From the NCBI GenBank assembly GCA_020832735.1, contig JAFIEB010000009.1:1-64000 (forward strand): a stretch of DNA of 64,000 nt, read 5' to 3'. Made by a program: the position numbers and the translations under genes. The notes below the pieces were generated by a model. The model did no database searches, was not told where the DNA came from, and saw only the letters and a program-made list of their open reading frames with translations. Shown here piece after piece: positions 18,441-27,376 of the stretch (the first letter of the stretch is position 1; the number at the start of each line of letters is the position of its first letter). This DNA is from Oceanicaulis sp. Lineage in GTDB: Bacteria > Pseudomonadota > Alphaproteobacteria > Caulobacterales > Maricaulaceae.

Positions 18441-19637
18441 ATGTCATTCAAATCCCTGAAATTTCGCCATATTTTCTGGGCCGCAGCCGCGCTGATCCTT
18501 GTGCTGGCCTTCGCCTGGGCGATCGCTCCGCGGCCAGTGCCGGCCGATTTCGGTGTGGCGCATACCGCGACGCTGTCAGTGACGGTTTCGGCCGAGGGTC
18601 ACGCCCAGGTGCGTGACGTCTACACCGTCTCCGCGCCCACAGCCGGGCGTCTGATGCGGGTGGAGAAAAAGGCCGGCGATCCGGTGGAGGCGGGCGAGAC
18701 GCTGGCGATTCTGTTGCCGGTTGATCCGGTGCTGCTTGATGCGCGCTCGCGCTCGGAGGCCCAGGCTGCGCTGCAGTCGGCCGACGCCCTGCTGGGTTTC
18801 GCCCGGGCCGAGCTGCAGCGCGCCGAGGCCGAAGCCGAGTACGCCCGCACCGAGCTGCAGCGTTTCGAGACTTTGGCTGAAAGCGGAACCGTCAGCCAGG
18901 GCGCGCTGGACCGCGCGCGCTTGCAATCGCGTTCCGCCCAGGCGGCGCTTCAGACCACACGCGCCAATGTGCGCGCCCGCCAGGCTGAACGCGAGGCCGC
19001 CGCTGCGCGCCTGGCGCCGCCTGACGCCAATCTGGAGAACGGGCTGGTGCGCCTGACCAGTCCGATCACCGGGCGGGTGCTGAGCGTGGACCAGACCAGC
19101 GAGACGGTGCTGGCGCCGGGCCAGCCGGTGCTGGAGCTGGGCGATCCGGTGGACCTGCAGATCATCGCCGAGGTGCGCTCTGAGGATGCGGTGCGCATCC
19201 GCGAGAACGCCCCGGCCCGGATCACCGCCTGGGGCGGGGAAGCCGACCTGCGCGCCGAGGTGCGCCGGGTCGAGCCGTTCGGCGCGCGCCGAATCAGCGC
19301 GCTGGGCGTCGAGGAGCGCCGGGTCAACGTGATACTCGATATTCTCGAACCCTGGGATGACTGGTCCGCCCTCGGGCATGGCTACCGCGTGCGCGCGGCC
19401 ATCGAGGTCTGGCGCGGAGAGGACGTGCTGACCGCGCCGGTGGCCGCATTGTTCCGTCACGAAGGCGGCTGGGCGGTGTTCGCGGTGGAGGAGGGGCGCG
19501 CCCGCCTGCGTGCGGTGGAGACCGGCCCCCATGACGGGCGCACGGCGCATATCGTCTCGGGCCTGGCGCCGGGCCAGCGCGTGGTGCTCTACCCCTCCGA
19601 CCGCATCAGCGACGGCGTGCGCGTGCGGGCGCGGTGA
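18441..19637 (+). CDS. periplasmic adaptor (HlyD/MacA-like membrane-fusion protein)
   Basis: A 398-residue membrane-fusion protein: one N-terminal anchor helix (about residues 10-30), a lipoyl-like half (SAPTAGRLMRVEKKAGDPVEAGETLAIL), a long coiled-coil hairpin rich in Ala, Glu and Arg (about 90-190), the second lipoyl half (SPITGRVLSVDQTSETVLAPGQPVLELG) and beta-barrel/membrane-proximal domains (VPVAALFRHEGGWAVFAVEEGRARLRAVETG-like end). It links an inner-membrane pump to the outer membrane. It follows the FtsX-type permease by 8 bp, giving an ATPase-permease-adaptor operon. No outer-membrane TolC-type gene is present nearby. Confidence 0.92.
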   Translation: MSFKSLKFRHIFWAAAALILVLAFAWAIAPRPVPADFGVAHTATLSVTVSAEGHAQVRDVYTVSAPTAGRLMRVEKKAGDPVEAGETLAILLPVDPVLLDARSRSEAQAALQSADALLGFARAELQRAEAEAEYARTELQRFETLAESGTVSQGALDRARLQSRSAQAALQTTRANVRARQAEREAAAARLAPPDANLENGLVRLTSPITGRVLSVDQTSETVLAPGQPVLELGDPVDLQIIAEVRSEDAVRIRENAPARITAWGGEADLRAEVRRVEPFGARRISALGVEERRVNVILDILEPWDDWSALGHGYRVRAAIEVWRGEDVLTAPVAALFRHEGGWAVFAVEEGRARLRAVETGPHDGRTAHIVSGLAPGQRVVLYPSDRISDGVRVRAR

Positions 19638-19650
19638 GCGCCTTGAGCCC

Positions 19651-20712
19651 TTACTCCAGCGCCAGCAGCGTGCGCGCGAACGCCGTGACGGCGCGCGGCG
19701 TCGTGGATTCCTGATTTGAATGATAGTTGAAGGTGGGGATTTGCAAGGTCGCGCCATTGCAGCGGCCTGAAGACAGGGCGGCGATGCGGCCGAGCTCGGT
19801 GAGGCCCATGGACTTGAGCGGCTGGCTGCGCCGGGCGCGGGCGTCGTTTTCGCGCTCGATGAAGCTGTCCTTGAAGATGATCGGCGCGCGCGCCGCGCTG
19901 GCGGCCTGCTCCAGGCGCGCGACCATGCCGGGATTGAACGAGGCGGTTGCATCGCGCCGGCGCAGGATCACAGCGCCTGCCAGCGCCGCCGCGCTGTCGT
20001 CGAACGGGGTGGTGTCCAGCACCACGATGTCGCGCCGCTCCTCGCCGCCGGCAGCCAGCCAGCCCAGCACATGGGCCGCCGAGCGTCCAATCTCTTCCTC
20101 GGCGGTGAACACCACCGTGCCCTTGAGGCCCAGCTCGGCGGCCACGCGCAGCGCCGCGGCGGAGACGGGATTGTCGAGCTGGCCGGAGACAAAGCCGGCC
20201 TCAACTGGACCAAGCGCGCGGGCGAAAGCCACCGGCGTGCCCGGCTCCAGCGCGATCATGCCCTCCAGCGTCAGCGCCAGCCGTCCCGTGGCGTCCAGCC
20301 CGGCGCCCTTGATGCGGCCATAGGCGATGCGCCCGCCGGTCTTGCGGTCATAGGCGAACACGGTCTCGCCCGTATAGCGTCCGGAAACCGTCTCGGCGAA
20401 GGCGGCGGTGACTGTTTTGGCCTCGGCGTATTTCTCGTTCTTGACCGCGTGGGCGGCGTAGACCGGAACCCCGTCTTCGGCGGTGATGGCGCCGTGGCGG
20501 TCGATATGGGCCAGGAAGACCGGGCCCTCGCCCAGATGGGCGATGCACAGATTGCGCGGGCGCTCCACACGCGCGCCCAGCGCTGCAAAGTCGCGCGCCA
20601 GATGGTCGAGGAACGGCGTCTCGTGGCCGACCACAGACGGGAAATCGAGATACTCATGCGTCTTCGCCAGCACTCGGGCGAACAGGGCTTGATCCGCGGG
20701 TATGGCGCTCAC
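19651..20712 (-). CDS. M42/M20-like zinc aminopeptidase family protein
   Basis: A 353-residue protein with the metal-site layout of M42-type (glutamyl aminopeptidase/endoglucanase M) peptidases: AHIDRHG (residues 68-74, first metal ligands), QLDN (178-181, bridging Asp), AEEEIGRS (204-211, catalytic Glu and ligand), VVLDTTPFDD (third Asp), and near the end ATLQIPTFNYHSNQE carrying the last His. It likely hydrolyses N-terminal residues of small peptides in the cytosol; there is no signal peptide. The sequence is more divergent than standard PepA, so substrate is open. It starts 1 nt after the stop of the KAS III gene, so the two form one unit. Confidence 0.82.
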   Translation of the reverse strand: MSAIPADQALFARVLAKTHEYLDFPSVVGHETPFLDHLARDFAALGARVERPRNLCIAHLGEGPVFLAHIDRHGAITAEDGVPVYAAHAVKNEKYAEAKTVTAAFAETVSGRYTGETVFAYDRKTGGRIAYGRIKGAGLDATGRLALTLEGMIALEPGTPVAFARALGPVEAGFVSGQLDNPVSAAALRVAAELGLKGTVVFTAEEEIGRSAAHVLGWLAAGGEERRDIVVLDTTPFDDSAAALAGAVILRRRDATASFNPGMVARLEQAASAARAPIIFKDSFIERENDARARRSQPLKSMGLTELGRIAALSSGRCNGATLQIPTFNYHSNQESTTPRAVTAFARTLLALE

Positions 20713-20713
20713 G

Positions 20714-21859
20714 TCAGAGCTTCTCGATGAACACGGACCCGGCCGAATACCCCGCTCCGAACGAGCAGATCACGCCCTTGTCGCCGGATTTGAGATCGTC
20801 GCTGTGCAGGTGGAAGGCGATGATGGAGCCGGCCGAGGAGGTGTTGGCGTAGGTGTCCAGGATGGTCGGCGCGTCCTCGCCCCCGGCGTCGCGCCCGAAC
20901 ACTTTGCGCGCGATCATCAGATTCATGTTGATATTGGCCTGGTGCAGCCAGATCCGGCGCATCTCCTCAGGCTGCAGGCCCAGCTCCTCCATGTGATCGC
21001 GGATCATCTGGGAGACCATGGGCACGACTTCCTTGAACACCTTGCGCCCTTCCTGGACGAACAGCTTGTCGTCGTGCGGGGCGCCGTTCTGCTGCGGGGC
21101 GTTGTCGCCGTCCCGGCGCTCGGTGCGGTTCAGGAAGCCGAAATTATTGCGGATATTGTTGGAGAATTTGGTGCGCAGGCGCGTGCCGATAATGCGCCAG
21201 CCCCCTTCGCCCAGATCGGCGCGCTCGAGCAGGATCGCGGTGGCCACGTCGCCGAAGATGAAATGGCTGTCGCGGTCGCGCCAGTTGAGATGGGCCGAGC
21301 AAATCTCCGGATTCACCACCAGCAGGGCGCGCGCATGGCCCTGGGCGATCATGTCGGCGGCGGCCTGCATGGCGAAAGTGGCCGAGGAGCAGGCCACGTT
21401 CATGTCAAAGCCGAAGCCCTCCTCGATGCCCAGCGCGTCCTGGATCTCGATGGCCACGGCCGGGTAGGCGCGCTGCAGGTTGGAGGCGCCCACGATCACC
21501 CCGTCCACATCGGCCGCGGTGCGGCCCGCGCGGTCCAGCGCGTCGCGGCACGCCTTCACCCCGATTTCGGCCAGGATGGCGAGCTGGTCGTTGGGGCGCG
21601 CCGGAATGCGCGGCGCCATGCGCTTGATGTCGAGCACGCCGGACTTGTTGATGACGTAGCGCGACTTGATGCCGGACGCTTTCTCCACGAACTCGGCCGA
21701 GGAGGGACTGAGCGCCTCCAGCTCGCCGCGCGCGATCTCGCCGGCATGGGCGGCGTTATAGGCTTCAACATAGGCGTTGAAGCTGGCCACCAGTTCTTCG
21801 TTCGAGATGGATTCCGCTGGCGTCCACAGACCTGTGGAACGGATGACGGCGGCTGTCAT
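20714..21859 (-). CDS. beta-ketoacyl-ACP synthase III-like thiolase-fold enzyme
   Basis: A 381-residue enzyme with the KAS III catalytic triad: Cys157 in NVACSSATF, His306 in WLHQAN and Asn339 in TYANTSSAG, and the closing motif GAGYSAGSVFIEKL. It condenses an acyl-CoA with malonyl-ACP, starting fatty-acid or related chain synthesis. At 381 residues it is longer than FabH (about 320), with extra N-terminal material (residues 25-85) and an insert at about 230-270, like the FabH2/DarB-type subgroup. It therefore may make a special lipid or secondary product; the main FabH is presumably elsewhere. It is followed directly by the peptidase gene. Confidence 0.9.
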   Translation of the reverse strand: MTAAVIRSTGLWTPAESISNEELVASFNAYVEAYNAAHAGEIARGELEALSPSSAEFVEKASGIKSRYVINKSGVLDIKRMAPRIPARPNDQLAILAEIGVKACRDALDRAGRTAADVDGVIVGASNLQRAYPAVAIEIQDALGIEEGFGFDMNVACSSATFAMQAAADMIAQGHARALLVVNPEICSAHLNWRDRDSHFIFGDVATAILLERADLGEGGWRIIGTRLRTKFSNNIRNNFGFLNRTERRDGDNAPQQNGAPHDDKLFVQEGRKVFKEVVPMVSQMIRDHMEELGLQPEEMRRIWLHQANINMNLMIARKVFGRDAGGEDAPTILDTYANTSSAGSIIAFHLHSDDLKSGDKGVICSFGAGYSAGSVFIEKL

Positions 21860-21938
21860 GTGCGGCTCCGGCGCGAGTGTGACTCTGCTTTGCTTAACCC
21901 AAACTAGCGAGCATTGCGGCTTGCGCCAACCAAAGCGT

Positions 21939-22514
21939 TCATCGCGCCATCGCCGCGACGGCGCTATGGCGCGGACAGGTCACCAGATGATCATTGACCA
22001 TGCCGGTCGCCTGCATGAAGGCGTAGGTGATGACCGGCCCGCAGAACTTGAAGCCCGCGCCCTTGAGCGCCTTGGACATGGCCTGGCTGACAGGGGTCTG
22101 GGCGGGAACCTCGCTCATGGCGGCGAAACGGTTCTGCACCGGGCGCCCGTCCACGAAGTCCCACAGGAAGGCCGAGAGGCCCGGCCCGGACTCTTCCAGC
22201 CTGAGATAGGCCTGCGCATTGCCGATGGCGGCCAGAATTTTGGCGCGCGATCGGATGACGCCGGGATCGGCCAGCAGGCGCGCCACGTCGGGCTCGCCAT
22301 AGCGGGCGATGACGCCGGGATCGAACTGGTGGAACGCCGCGCGCAAGGTCTCGCGCTTTCTCAGTATGGTGATCCAGGCGAGTCCGGCCTGGAAGCCGTC
22401 CAGCACCAGCTTTTCGAACAATGCGCGCCCGTCATACTCGGGCACGCCCCACTCGGTGTCGTGATAGGCGATGTAGAGCGGGTCCTGTCCCGGCCATGGG
22501 CAGCGGTCGTGCAT
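21939..22514 (-). CDS. tag: DNA-3-methyladenine glycosylase I
   Basis: A 191-residue base-excision repair enzyme that removes 3-methyladenine from alkylated DNA. The Tag signature is clear: CPWPGQDPLYIAYHDTEWGVP at the start, FEKLVLDGFQAGLAWITILRKRE, FKFCGPVITYAFMQATGMVNDH and the end HLVTCPRH. The zinc ligands of Tag (N-terminal Cys and His, C-terminal His and Cys) are all present. The start is ATG 22514, which has AGGA 8 nt upstream; ATG 22523 is an alternative. It is divergent from rpsD. Confidence 0.95.
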   Translation of the reverse strand: MHDRCPWPGQDPLYIAYHDTEWGVPEYDGRALFEKLVLDGFQAGLAWITILRKRETLRAAFHQFDPGVIARYGEPDVARLLADPGVIRSRAKILAAIGNAQAYLRLEESGPGLSAFLWDFVDGRPVQNRFAAMSEVPAQTPVSQAMSKALKGAGFKFCGPVITYAFMQATGMVNDHLVTCPRHSAVAAMAR

Positions 22515-22599
22515 GGGCGTCATCCTGTCAGCGCCTTGCACGCTTACCGGCTCGCGCGCCGCGGCGCCACCCGATTTGCGCGCTGGCGGGGGCGATTGA

Positions 22600-22628
22600 T
22601 TGACAGGCGGGCGCGCCTGGCCCATAAG
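22600..22628 (+). promoter_or_regulatory. candidate rpsD promoter
   Basis: A perfect -35 TTGACA (22600-22605) is followed after exactly 17 bp by CATAAG (22623-22628, four of six -10 bases). It lies about 130 nt before rpsD, leaving a GC-rich leader that could carry r-protein feedback control. Confidence 0.5.
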
Positions 22629-22756
22629 CCGCGCTCCCTCAGTGGCCGGGCGACCGGACCGCTCGTATCAACACGCACGGACGACGCGAGAACCGCCGTT
22701 TCCATCGTGCAGCGAAGAGGGCGCTGCGCCGGGCCGCGTCACAAGAAGAGAGATCC

Positions 22757-23374
22757 ATGTCGAAGCGTCATTCGCAGAAATACAAAATCGACCGCCGTAT
22801 GGGCGAAAACATCTGGGGCCGCGCCAAGTCCCCGGTGAACAACCGCGCCTACGGCCCGGGCCAGCACGGCCAGCGCCGCGCCGGCAAATTGTCCGATTTC
22901 GGCCTGCAGCTGCGCGCCAAGCAGAAGCTGAAAGGCTATTACGGCAACATCACCGAGAAGCAGTTCAAGAAGCTCTTCACCGAGGCGATGCGCCGTAAGG
23001 GCAACACCGCCGAGAACCTGATCGGCCTTCTGGAAAGCCGCCTGGACGCGATCGTCTACCGCGCCAAGTACGTGCCGACCGTGTTCGCCGCGCGCCAGTT
23101 CGTCAATCACGGCCACGTCAAGGTGAACGGCCAGCGCGTCAACATCGCCTCGTTCCAGTGCAAGCCGGGCGACGTGATCGAGGTGCGCGAGAAGTCGCGC
23201 AACATGGCCCTGGTGCTCGAAGCGCTGGGCAGCCCCGAGCGCGACGTGCCCGAATATATCGACCTGGACCCCAAGGGGCTGAAAGCCACCTATGCGCGCG
23301 TCCCGGAATTCAGCGAGGTGCCCTATCCGGTGAAGATGGAGCCCAACCTGGTGGTCGAATTCTACTCCTCGTAA
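22757..23374 (+). CDS. rpsD: 30S ribosomal protein S4
   Basis: The 205-residue product is full-length S4, a primary 16S rRNA-binding protein. It shows the N-terminal region ([26 protein letters not shown]), the [14 protein letters not shown] stretch, and the S4 RNA-binding domain at about residues 95-160 ([37 protein letters not shown]). Like other alphaproteobacterial S4 proteins it lacks the four-cysteine zinc motif near the N-terminus. It is a single-gene unit with its own promoter and a strong terminator. Confidence 0.98.
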   Translation: MSKRHSQKYKIDRRMGENIWGRAKSPVNNRAYGPGQHGQRRAGKLSDFGLQLRAKQKLKGYYGNITEKQFKKLFTEAMRRKGNTAENLIGLLESRLDAIVYRAKYVPTVFAARQFVNHGHVKVNGQRVNIASFQCKPGDVIEVREKSRNMALVLEALGSPERDVPEYIDLDPKGLKATYARVPEFSEVPYPVKMEPNLVVEFYSS

Positions 23375-23406
23375 CGCCTGGCGTTCCGGGTATCCGCCTG
23401 ACATCA

Positions 23407-23437
23407 GGCCCGCCGGTGCGAACCGGCGGGCCTTTTT
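23407..23437 (+). terminator. rho-independent terminator of rpsD
   Basis: A perfect 11-bp stem GGCCCGCCGGT / ACCGGCGGGCC with a 4-nt loop (GCGA) is followed by TTTTT, 32 nt after the rpsD stop. Confidence 0.93.
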
Positions 23438-23508
23438 CTTGCCGCATGCGCGCTATTGTCTCGCGCCCGGGTCGGGTATGCTGGCGTCTGGCTGGCAGGA
23501 GTGGCGCG

Positions 23509-23877
23509 ATGATCCGATTGAGCATGATATGCGCAGGCGCGGCCGCCCTGGCGCTGACCGCCTGCCAGAGCGCGCCGCCTGATTACGGCTACGGAGCTGA
23601 AGCGGTCTATGACTGGCGCCTCAATCGGGCCGGGGAGCTGGTGGTGCGCGTGCCGTCCAATGGCTGCACCACGCGCGACAGCTTCGTGACGGACGTGCGC
23701 GGCGCGGCCGGACAGGGCTGGAACTTCGACGTCACCCTGTTTCGCGTTCACCCCGATCACTGCCGGGCGATGCTGCCCCAGGGCGTGGAGCTGGTGTGGG
23801 ACCGCGACGAGCTGGGCCTGCCGCCCGGCGCGGGCCTGCGCGTGACCAATCCGCGCTCCGCCCCGCGGGCCGGGTGA
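23509..23877 (+). CDS. small predicted lipoprotein, unknown function
   Basis: A 122-residue protein with a short signal peptide and lipobox LTAC (Cys19). The mature part starts with a Tyr/Gly-rich patch (PPDYGYGAEAVYDWR), contains two further Cys residues (NGCTTRDSF, HPDHCRAML) that could form a disulfide, and ends in a Pro/Arg-rich tail. I do not recognise a family. GGAG lies 8 nt before ATG 23509, the best start. It follows the rpsD terminator and is 77 bp ahead of the DUF2336 gene on the same strand; it probably has its own promoter. Confidence 0.7.
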   Translation: MIRLSMICAGAAALALTACQSAPPDYGYGAEAVYDWRLNRAGELVVRVPSNGCTTRDSFVTDVRGAAGQGWNFDVTLFRVHPDHCRAMLPQGVELVWDRDELGLPPGAGLRVTNPRSAPRAG

Positions 23878-23954
23878 GTACGGCGGAGACCATTCCTTAA
23901 CGCGCCGGGCGCAATACTGACGGCCTTGCTTCAAGAGCCGTATCGGACCCTGGC

Positions 23955-25064
23955 ATGGCTGAAGACCTGCGATCCGCCCCCGCTCCGGCGTCGGCGCCGC
24001 CCCCTGCGCCCGCCGCCCGCGCCCGCGCGCTGCTGACGCGCCGGCTGGCCGATATCGTCTGCCTGCCCTCCAGCCGCATGGCGCCCCAGGAGCGCTGGAT
24101 GGTCGCCGACGTGCTCGACACCCTTTTGACATCCGCCGAGCCGGCCCTGCGCGCCAAGGTGGCTGCGCGTCTGGCCGAACAGGCCGAAGCCCCGCCGGCT
24201 CTGCTGCGGCGGCTGGGCATGGATGATTTCGAGATCGCCGAACCCATCGTGGCGCGCTCGCGCGCGCTCACCGATTTCGCCATGATGGAGATCGCGCGCA
24301 AGGGCGGCCATCATCCCCGCCTGGCCCTGGCCCGGCGCGACCGGGTGTCCGAAGTGGTGGCCGCCGCCCTGTGCGCCAGCGGCGATCCCAAGGTCATCGC
24401 GGCGCTGCTGCGCAATGAAGGCGCGCGCCTGGCGCAGGAGACCGTGGACTTTCTGGTGCGTGAAGCGGCCGAACAGGAGAGCATGGCGCTGTTGCTGATC
24501 CGGCGCCCCGAACTGCGCCCGGCCCAGGCGCTGACCCTGTTCTGGGCCTGCGGGCATGACCAGCGGCGCATGATTCTGGAGCGCTTCGCCGCTTCGCGCG
24601 CCATTCTTCAGGAGGCGGCCAGTGATGTGTTTCCCCTGGCGTCCGGCCAGGGCGAACGCGATCCGGCGGTTGACGCCGCGTTGGCCTATATCGACCGGCG
24701 CCAACGCGACCGGAAGGCGGCCGAGCTCTCGCCCTACGGCTCGCTGGAAGGCGTAGCCGAGCGCGCCGCGCGTGAGGGCTATTCCGAAGCGCTGCGCACC
24801 GAAATGGCTGCGCTGAGCAATGTCGGACGCGATCTGTCGGACCGGATGATCGAGGATTTCGGCGGCGAGCCGCTGGCGGTGCTGGCCAAGGCCACCGGAT
24901 TGTCGCGCGAGCACACGGTGATGCTGGTCGAGGCGGGAGGGCGCACCGACGCGCCGCTGCGCATCGCCCAGGCGGTGCATGTGTTCGACACCCTGTCGGT
25001 GGACAAGGCTCAGACCGTGCTGCGCTACTGGAACTGGATGATTGCGCGCCAGGCCGGCGCCTGA
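23955..25064 (+). CDS. DUF2336 domain-containing protein
   Basis: A 369-residue all-helical soluble protein with an N-terminal Ala/Pro-rich lead (residues 8-24) and a body built of repeated helices (ERWMVADVLDTLLTSAEPALRAKVAARLAEQ, HHPRLALARRDRVSEVVAAALCASGDPKVIAALLRNEGARL) that match the DUF2336 family. This family is found almost only in alphaproteobacteria and looks like a HEAT-type repeat scaffold; its role is unknown. It is a monocistronic-looking gene between a lipoprotein and sbtA. GC and codon use are like its neighbours. Confidence 0.85.
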   Translation: MAEDLRSAPAPASAPPPAPAARARALLTRRLADIVCLPSSRMAPQERWMVADVLDTLLTSAEPALRAKVAARLAEQAEAPPALLRRLGMDDFEIAEPIVARSRALTDFAMMEIARKGGHHPRLALARRDRVSEVVAAALCASGDPKVIAALLRNEGARLAQETVDFLVREAAEQESMALLLIRRPELRPAQALTLFWACGHDQRRMILERFAASRAILQEAASDVFPLASGQGERDPAVDAALAYIDRRQRDRKAAELSPYGSLEGVAERAAREGYSEALRTEMAALSNVGRDLSDRMIEDFGGEPLAVLAKATGLSREHTVMLVEAGGRTDAPLRIAQAVHVFDTLSVDKAQTVLRYWNWMIARQAGA

Positions 25065-25115
25065 CGCGCCAAATCCGCTTGCGAGGACGGACCGGCTCGG
25101 CTAGCGCTTGGCCTC

Positions 25116-26096
25116 ATGAGCGACGCAATCGGCCTTGCCCTGATCAATCTGACCACCCCGGCGGTGCTGTTCTTCGCGCTGGGCATTTTCGCCGGGCTGG
25201 CGCGGTCAGACCTTTCAATTCCCCAGGCCGTGGCCAAGGGGCTGGCGCTCTATCTTATGCTGGCGATCGGCTTCAAGGGCGGCGCCGCTGTGGCCGAGCT
25301 GGGCCTGACGTTCGACCTGTTGCTGGCGGCCGGGGCGGGGGTGCTGCTGAGCTTCTCCCTGCCGGTGATCGCGTTTGCGCTGCTGCGCCTGTTCACGAAA
25401 ATCGACCGCGCCACGGCGGCGGCCAGCGCGGCCCATTACGGCTCCATCTCGGTGGTGACGTTTGTGGCCGGCTCCGAATTCCTGACCCTGACCGGCCTGA
25501 TCTGGTCTGGCCACATGGTGGCGGTGCTGGCGATCATGGAGACGCCGGCCATCCTGACCGGATTGTGGCTGGCCGGGCGGGCGTCGAAGGGCCCTGATCC
25601 CGAAGCGCGCCCGGAGCTGATACGCGAAGTCCTGCTCAACGGCTCGGTGGTGCTGCTCATCGGCGCCTTCCTGATCGGCTGGGCGTCCGGCCCGTCGGGC
25701 ATGGCGCGCCTGGACCTGTTCGTGAACGGGCTGTTCCAGGGCTTCTTGTGCCTGTTCCTGCTGGACATGGGGCTGGTGGCGGCGCGCCGGCTGGGCGGCG
25801 CGCGCAAGCTGGGCTGGGCCGGCGCCGCGTTCGGTGTCGTGATGCCGCTGATCGGCGCGTTCGCCGCGCTGCCGCTGGCCTGGCTGATCGGAATGACGCC
25901 GGGCGATGCGGCCGCGCTGATGATCCTGTCGGGCTCGGCCAGCTATATCGCGGTGCCCGCCGCCATGCGCATCGCGCTGCCGGAGGCCGATCCGTCAGTC
26001 TATCTGACCCTGTCTCTGGCCATCACCTTCCCCTTCAACCTGACCATCGGCATTCCGCTCTATGCAGCGGTCGCCGGTGCGCTTCTGGGAGGCTGA
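25116..26096 (+). CDS. sbtA: sodium-dependent bicarbonate transporter (SbtA family)
   Basis: A 326-residue membrane protein with about ten helices. NLTTPAVLFFALGIFAGLARSDL at the start, AASAAHYGSISVVTFVAGSEFL in the middle and ILSGSASYIAVPAAMRIALPEADPSVYLTLSLAITFPFNLTIGIPLY near the end are hallmark SbtA segments. In cyanobacteria SbtA brings in bicarbonate together with sodium. In a non-photosynthetic bacterium it may feed carboxylases or carbonic anhydrase. A PII-like partner gene starts 1 nt after its stop, as in cyanobacterial sbtAB, and a sodium-handling Mrp cluster follows. Substrate is inferred from the family. Confidence 0.88.
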   Translation: MSDAIGLALINLTTPAVLFFALGIFAGLARSDLSIPQAVAKGLALYLMLAIGFKGGAAVAELGLTFDLLLAAGAGVLLSFSLPVIAFALLRLFTKIDRATAAASAAHYGSISVVTFVAGSEFLTLTGLIWSGHMVAVLAIMETPAILTGLWLAGRASKGPDPEARPELIREVLLNGSVVLLIGAFLIGWASGPSGMARLDLFVNGLFQGFLCLFLLDMGLVAARRLGGARKLGWAGAAFGVVMPLIGAFAALPLAWLIGMTPGDAAALMILSGSASYIAVPAAMRIALPEADPSVYLTLSLAITFPFNLTIGIPLYAAVAGALLGG

Positions 26097-26097
26097 C

Positions 26098-26406
26098 ATG
26101 ACCCGCCCTGTCCGCAAGAAGGTCATCGCCATCGTCGAGAGCGCGCATCTGCGCCGTCTGATCGATCTGATGCAGGGGTGCGGCGCCACCGGCCTGACCG
26201 TGATCGACGGGCGCGAGGGCTATGGCGTCAGCGGCGACTGGAGCCGCGATGGCGTGTTCGAGGCGGTGGAGATGAAAATCGTCCACACCGTGGTGACCGC
26301 CGAGACGGCGGAGAAGGTTTTCGAGAAGGCTGCGGTCTTTTTCGAGCGCTATCCGGGAATTATCTACGCCCATGACGTGGAAGTGGTTCGCGGCGAGCGG
26401 TTCTGA
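26098..26406 (+). CDS. PII-like regulatory protein (SbtB-type)
   Basis: A 102-residue protein with the small ferredoxin-like fold of PII proteins: beta strand KKVIAIVESAHL, helix LRRLIDLMQGCGATGLTVIDGREGYG (the T-loop region), SGDWSRDGVFEAVEMKIVHTVVTAETAEKVFEKAAVFF, and a final strand IIYAHDVEVVRGERF. The C-terminus lacks the CGPEGC redox loop known from cyanobacterial SbtB. PII relatives paired with SbtA bind adenyl nucleotides and inhibit the carrier. ATG 26098 comes 1 nt after the sbtA stop, so translation is coupled. Nucleotide preference cannot be read from the sequence. Confidence 0.8.
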   Translation: MTRPVRKKVIAIVESAHLRRLIDLMQGCGATGLTVIDGREGYGVSGDWSRDGVFEAVEMKIVHTVVTAETAEKVFEKAAVFFERYPGIIYAHDVEVVRGERF

Positions 26407-26555
26407 GCCTGTGCGCCGCGCCGCAGGCGGCCGCCATCTGAAGAATCTGTCATGAAGCGCACCGGTTTCTCTGGAAATCGCGCGGCGCCTTGCCTAGAAC
26501 CCCGAACCAATCCGTTCGCCGTTTTCAGCTGTCACCTATCCAGGAGGACCGGGCA

Positions 26556-27050
26556 TTGACCCGCAAATGGCTCTATGGCGTCACCCTGACCCTCGTGCTC
26601 ACGGCGTTGTGGGCGCTGCTCTCGGGTTATGGCCTCAAGCAGCCGCTGCTGTCGCTGGGGGTGTTCTCGATTGTGGTGACGGTCTGGATGACGATCCGGA
26701 TGGGTCTGCTGGACGGCGAATCGACGCCGTATCTGCGCCTGCGCTATCTGGCCTACTGGGGCTGGCTGGCGCGCGAGATCGTGAAAGCCAACATCGCGGT
26801 GCTGCGCATCGTCCTGGCGCCGGTGATCGAGATCAAGCCGGTGGTCACGCGCACGCCTGTGACGCTGACTGATGACGTGGCGCGCGCCACCCTGGCCAAC
26901 TCCTACACCCTGACCCCGGGCACCGTGACCATGGAGATCGAGGAGGGCGGCTTCATCCTGCACGGCCTGGACGAATCCTTCTGCGGGCAGGAGGGCTTCC
27001 GCACCTTCGAGCGCAAGGTGAAGGCCGCCACCGGGGAGCGCGGCGCATGA
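26556..27050 (+). CDS. mnhE: Mrp-type antiporter subunit E
   Basis: The subunit E of the multisubunit Na+/H+ antiporter: two or three N-terminal membrane helices (WLYGVTLTLVLTALWALLSGYG, LLSLGVFSIVVTVWMTIRMG) and a cytosolic C-terminal part with the signature ARATLANSYTLTPGTVTMEIEEGGFILHGLDE. I chose the TTG at 26556 as start, giving 164 residues, because AGGAGG (26542-26547) lies 8 nt before it; the in-frame ATG at 26490 has no ribosome-binding site and would add a non-family leader. It opens the antiporter cluster, and overlaps the next gene by 4 nt. Confidence 0.9.
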   Translation: MTRKWLYGVTLTLVLTALWALLSGYGLKQPLLSLGVFSIVVTVWMTIRMGLLDGESTPYLRLRYLAYWGWLAREIVKANIAVLRIVLAPVIEIKPVVTRTPVTLTDDVARATLANSYTLTPGTVTMEIEEGGFILHGLDESFCGQEGFRTFERKVKAATGERGA

Positions 27051-27376
27051 CCTTCACCGCAATAATCGATTTCACCGTCGGGCTGATGCTGGTGGGCGCC
27101 ATGCTGTTGATGCTGGTGCGCCTGTTCATCGGACCGACCCTGTATGACCGGGTGCTGGCGGTGAACGCCTTCGGCGCCAAGATCGTCTTGTTCCTGGCGG
27201 TGTTCGCGCTGGCGGTTGGGCGCGCCGACAGCCTCGATATCGCGCTGCTCTACGCCCTGATCAATTTCGTGGCGACCATCGCGATCCTGAAATTCTTCAG
27301 CTACCGCTCGCTGGAAGTTGCTCTCGACGACATGAAGCCGGCCCGGCCGCGCGATGATGCGGGGGAGGGCGTGTAA
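27047..27376 (+). CDS. mnhF: Mrp-type antiporter subunit F
   Basis: A 109-residue membrane protein with three helices and the MrpF signature RLFIGPTLYDRVLAVNAFGAKIVLFLAVFAL. In the Mrp complex it is a small accessory subunit next to MrpE and MrpG, needed for assembly and sodium transport. The ATG overlaps the mnhE stop (ATGA), and the stop overlaps the mnhG start by 1 nt (TAATG), which shows tight translational coupling. The C-terminus ends in a charged cytosolic tail (KPARPRDDAGEGV). Confidence 0.92.
   Translation: MTFTAIIDFTVGLMLVGAMLLMLVRLFIGPTLYDRVLAVNAFGAKIVLFLAVFALAVGRADSLDIALLYALINFVATIAILKFFSYRSLEVALDDMKPARPRDDAGEGV

Noticed and set aside
26490..26555. ATG-initiated extension of mnhE.
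   Set aside because: It lacks a ribosome-binding site and family similarity, whereas TTG 26556 has AGGAGG 8 nt upstream.
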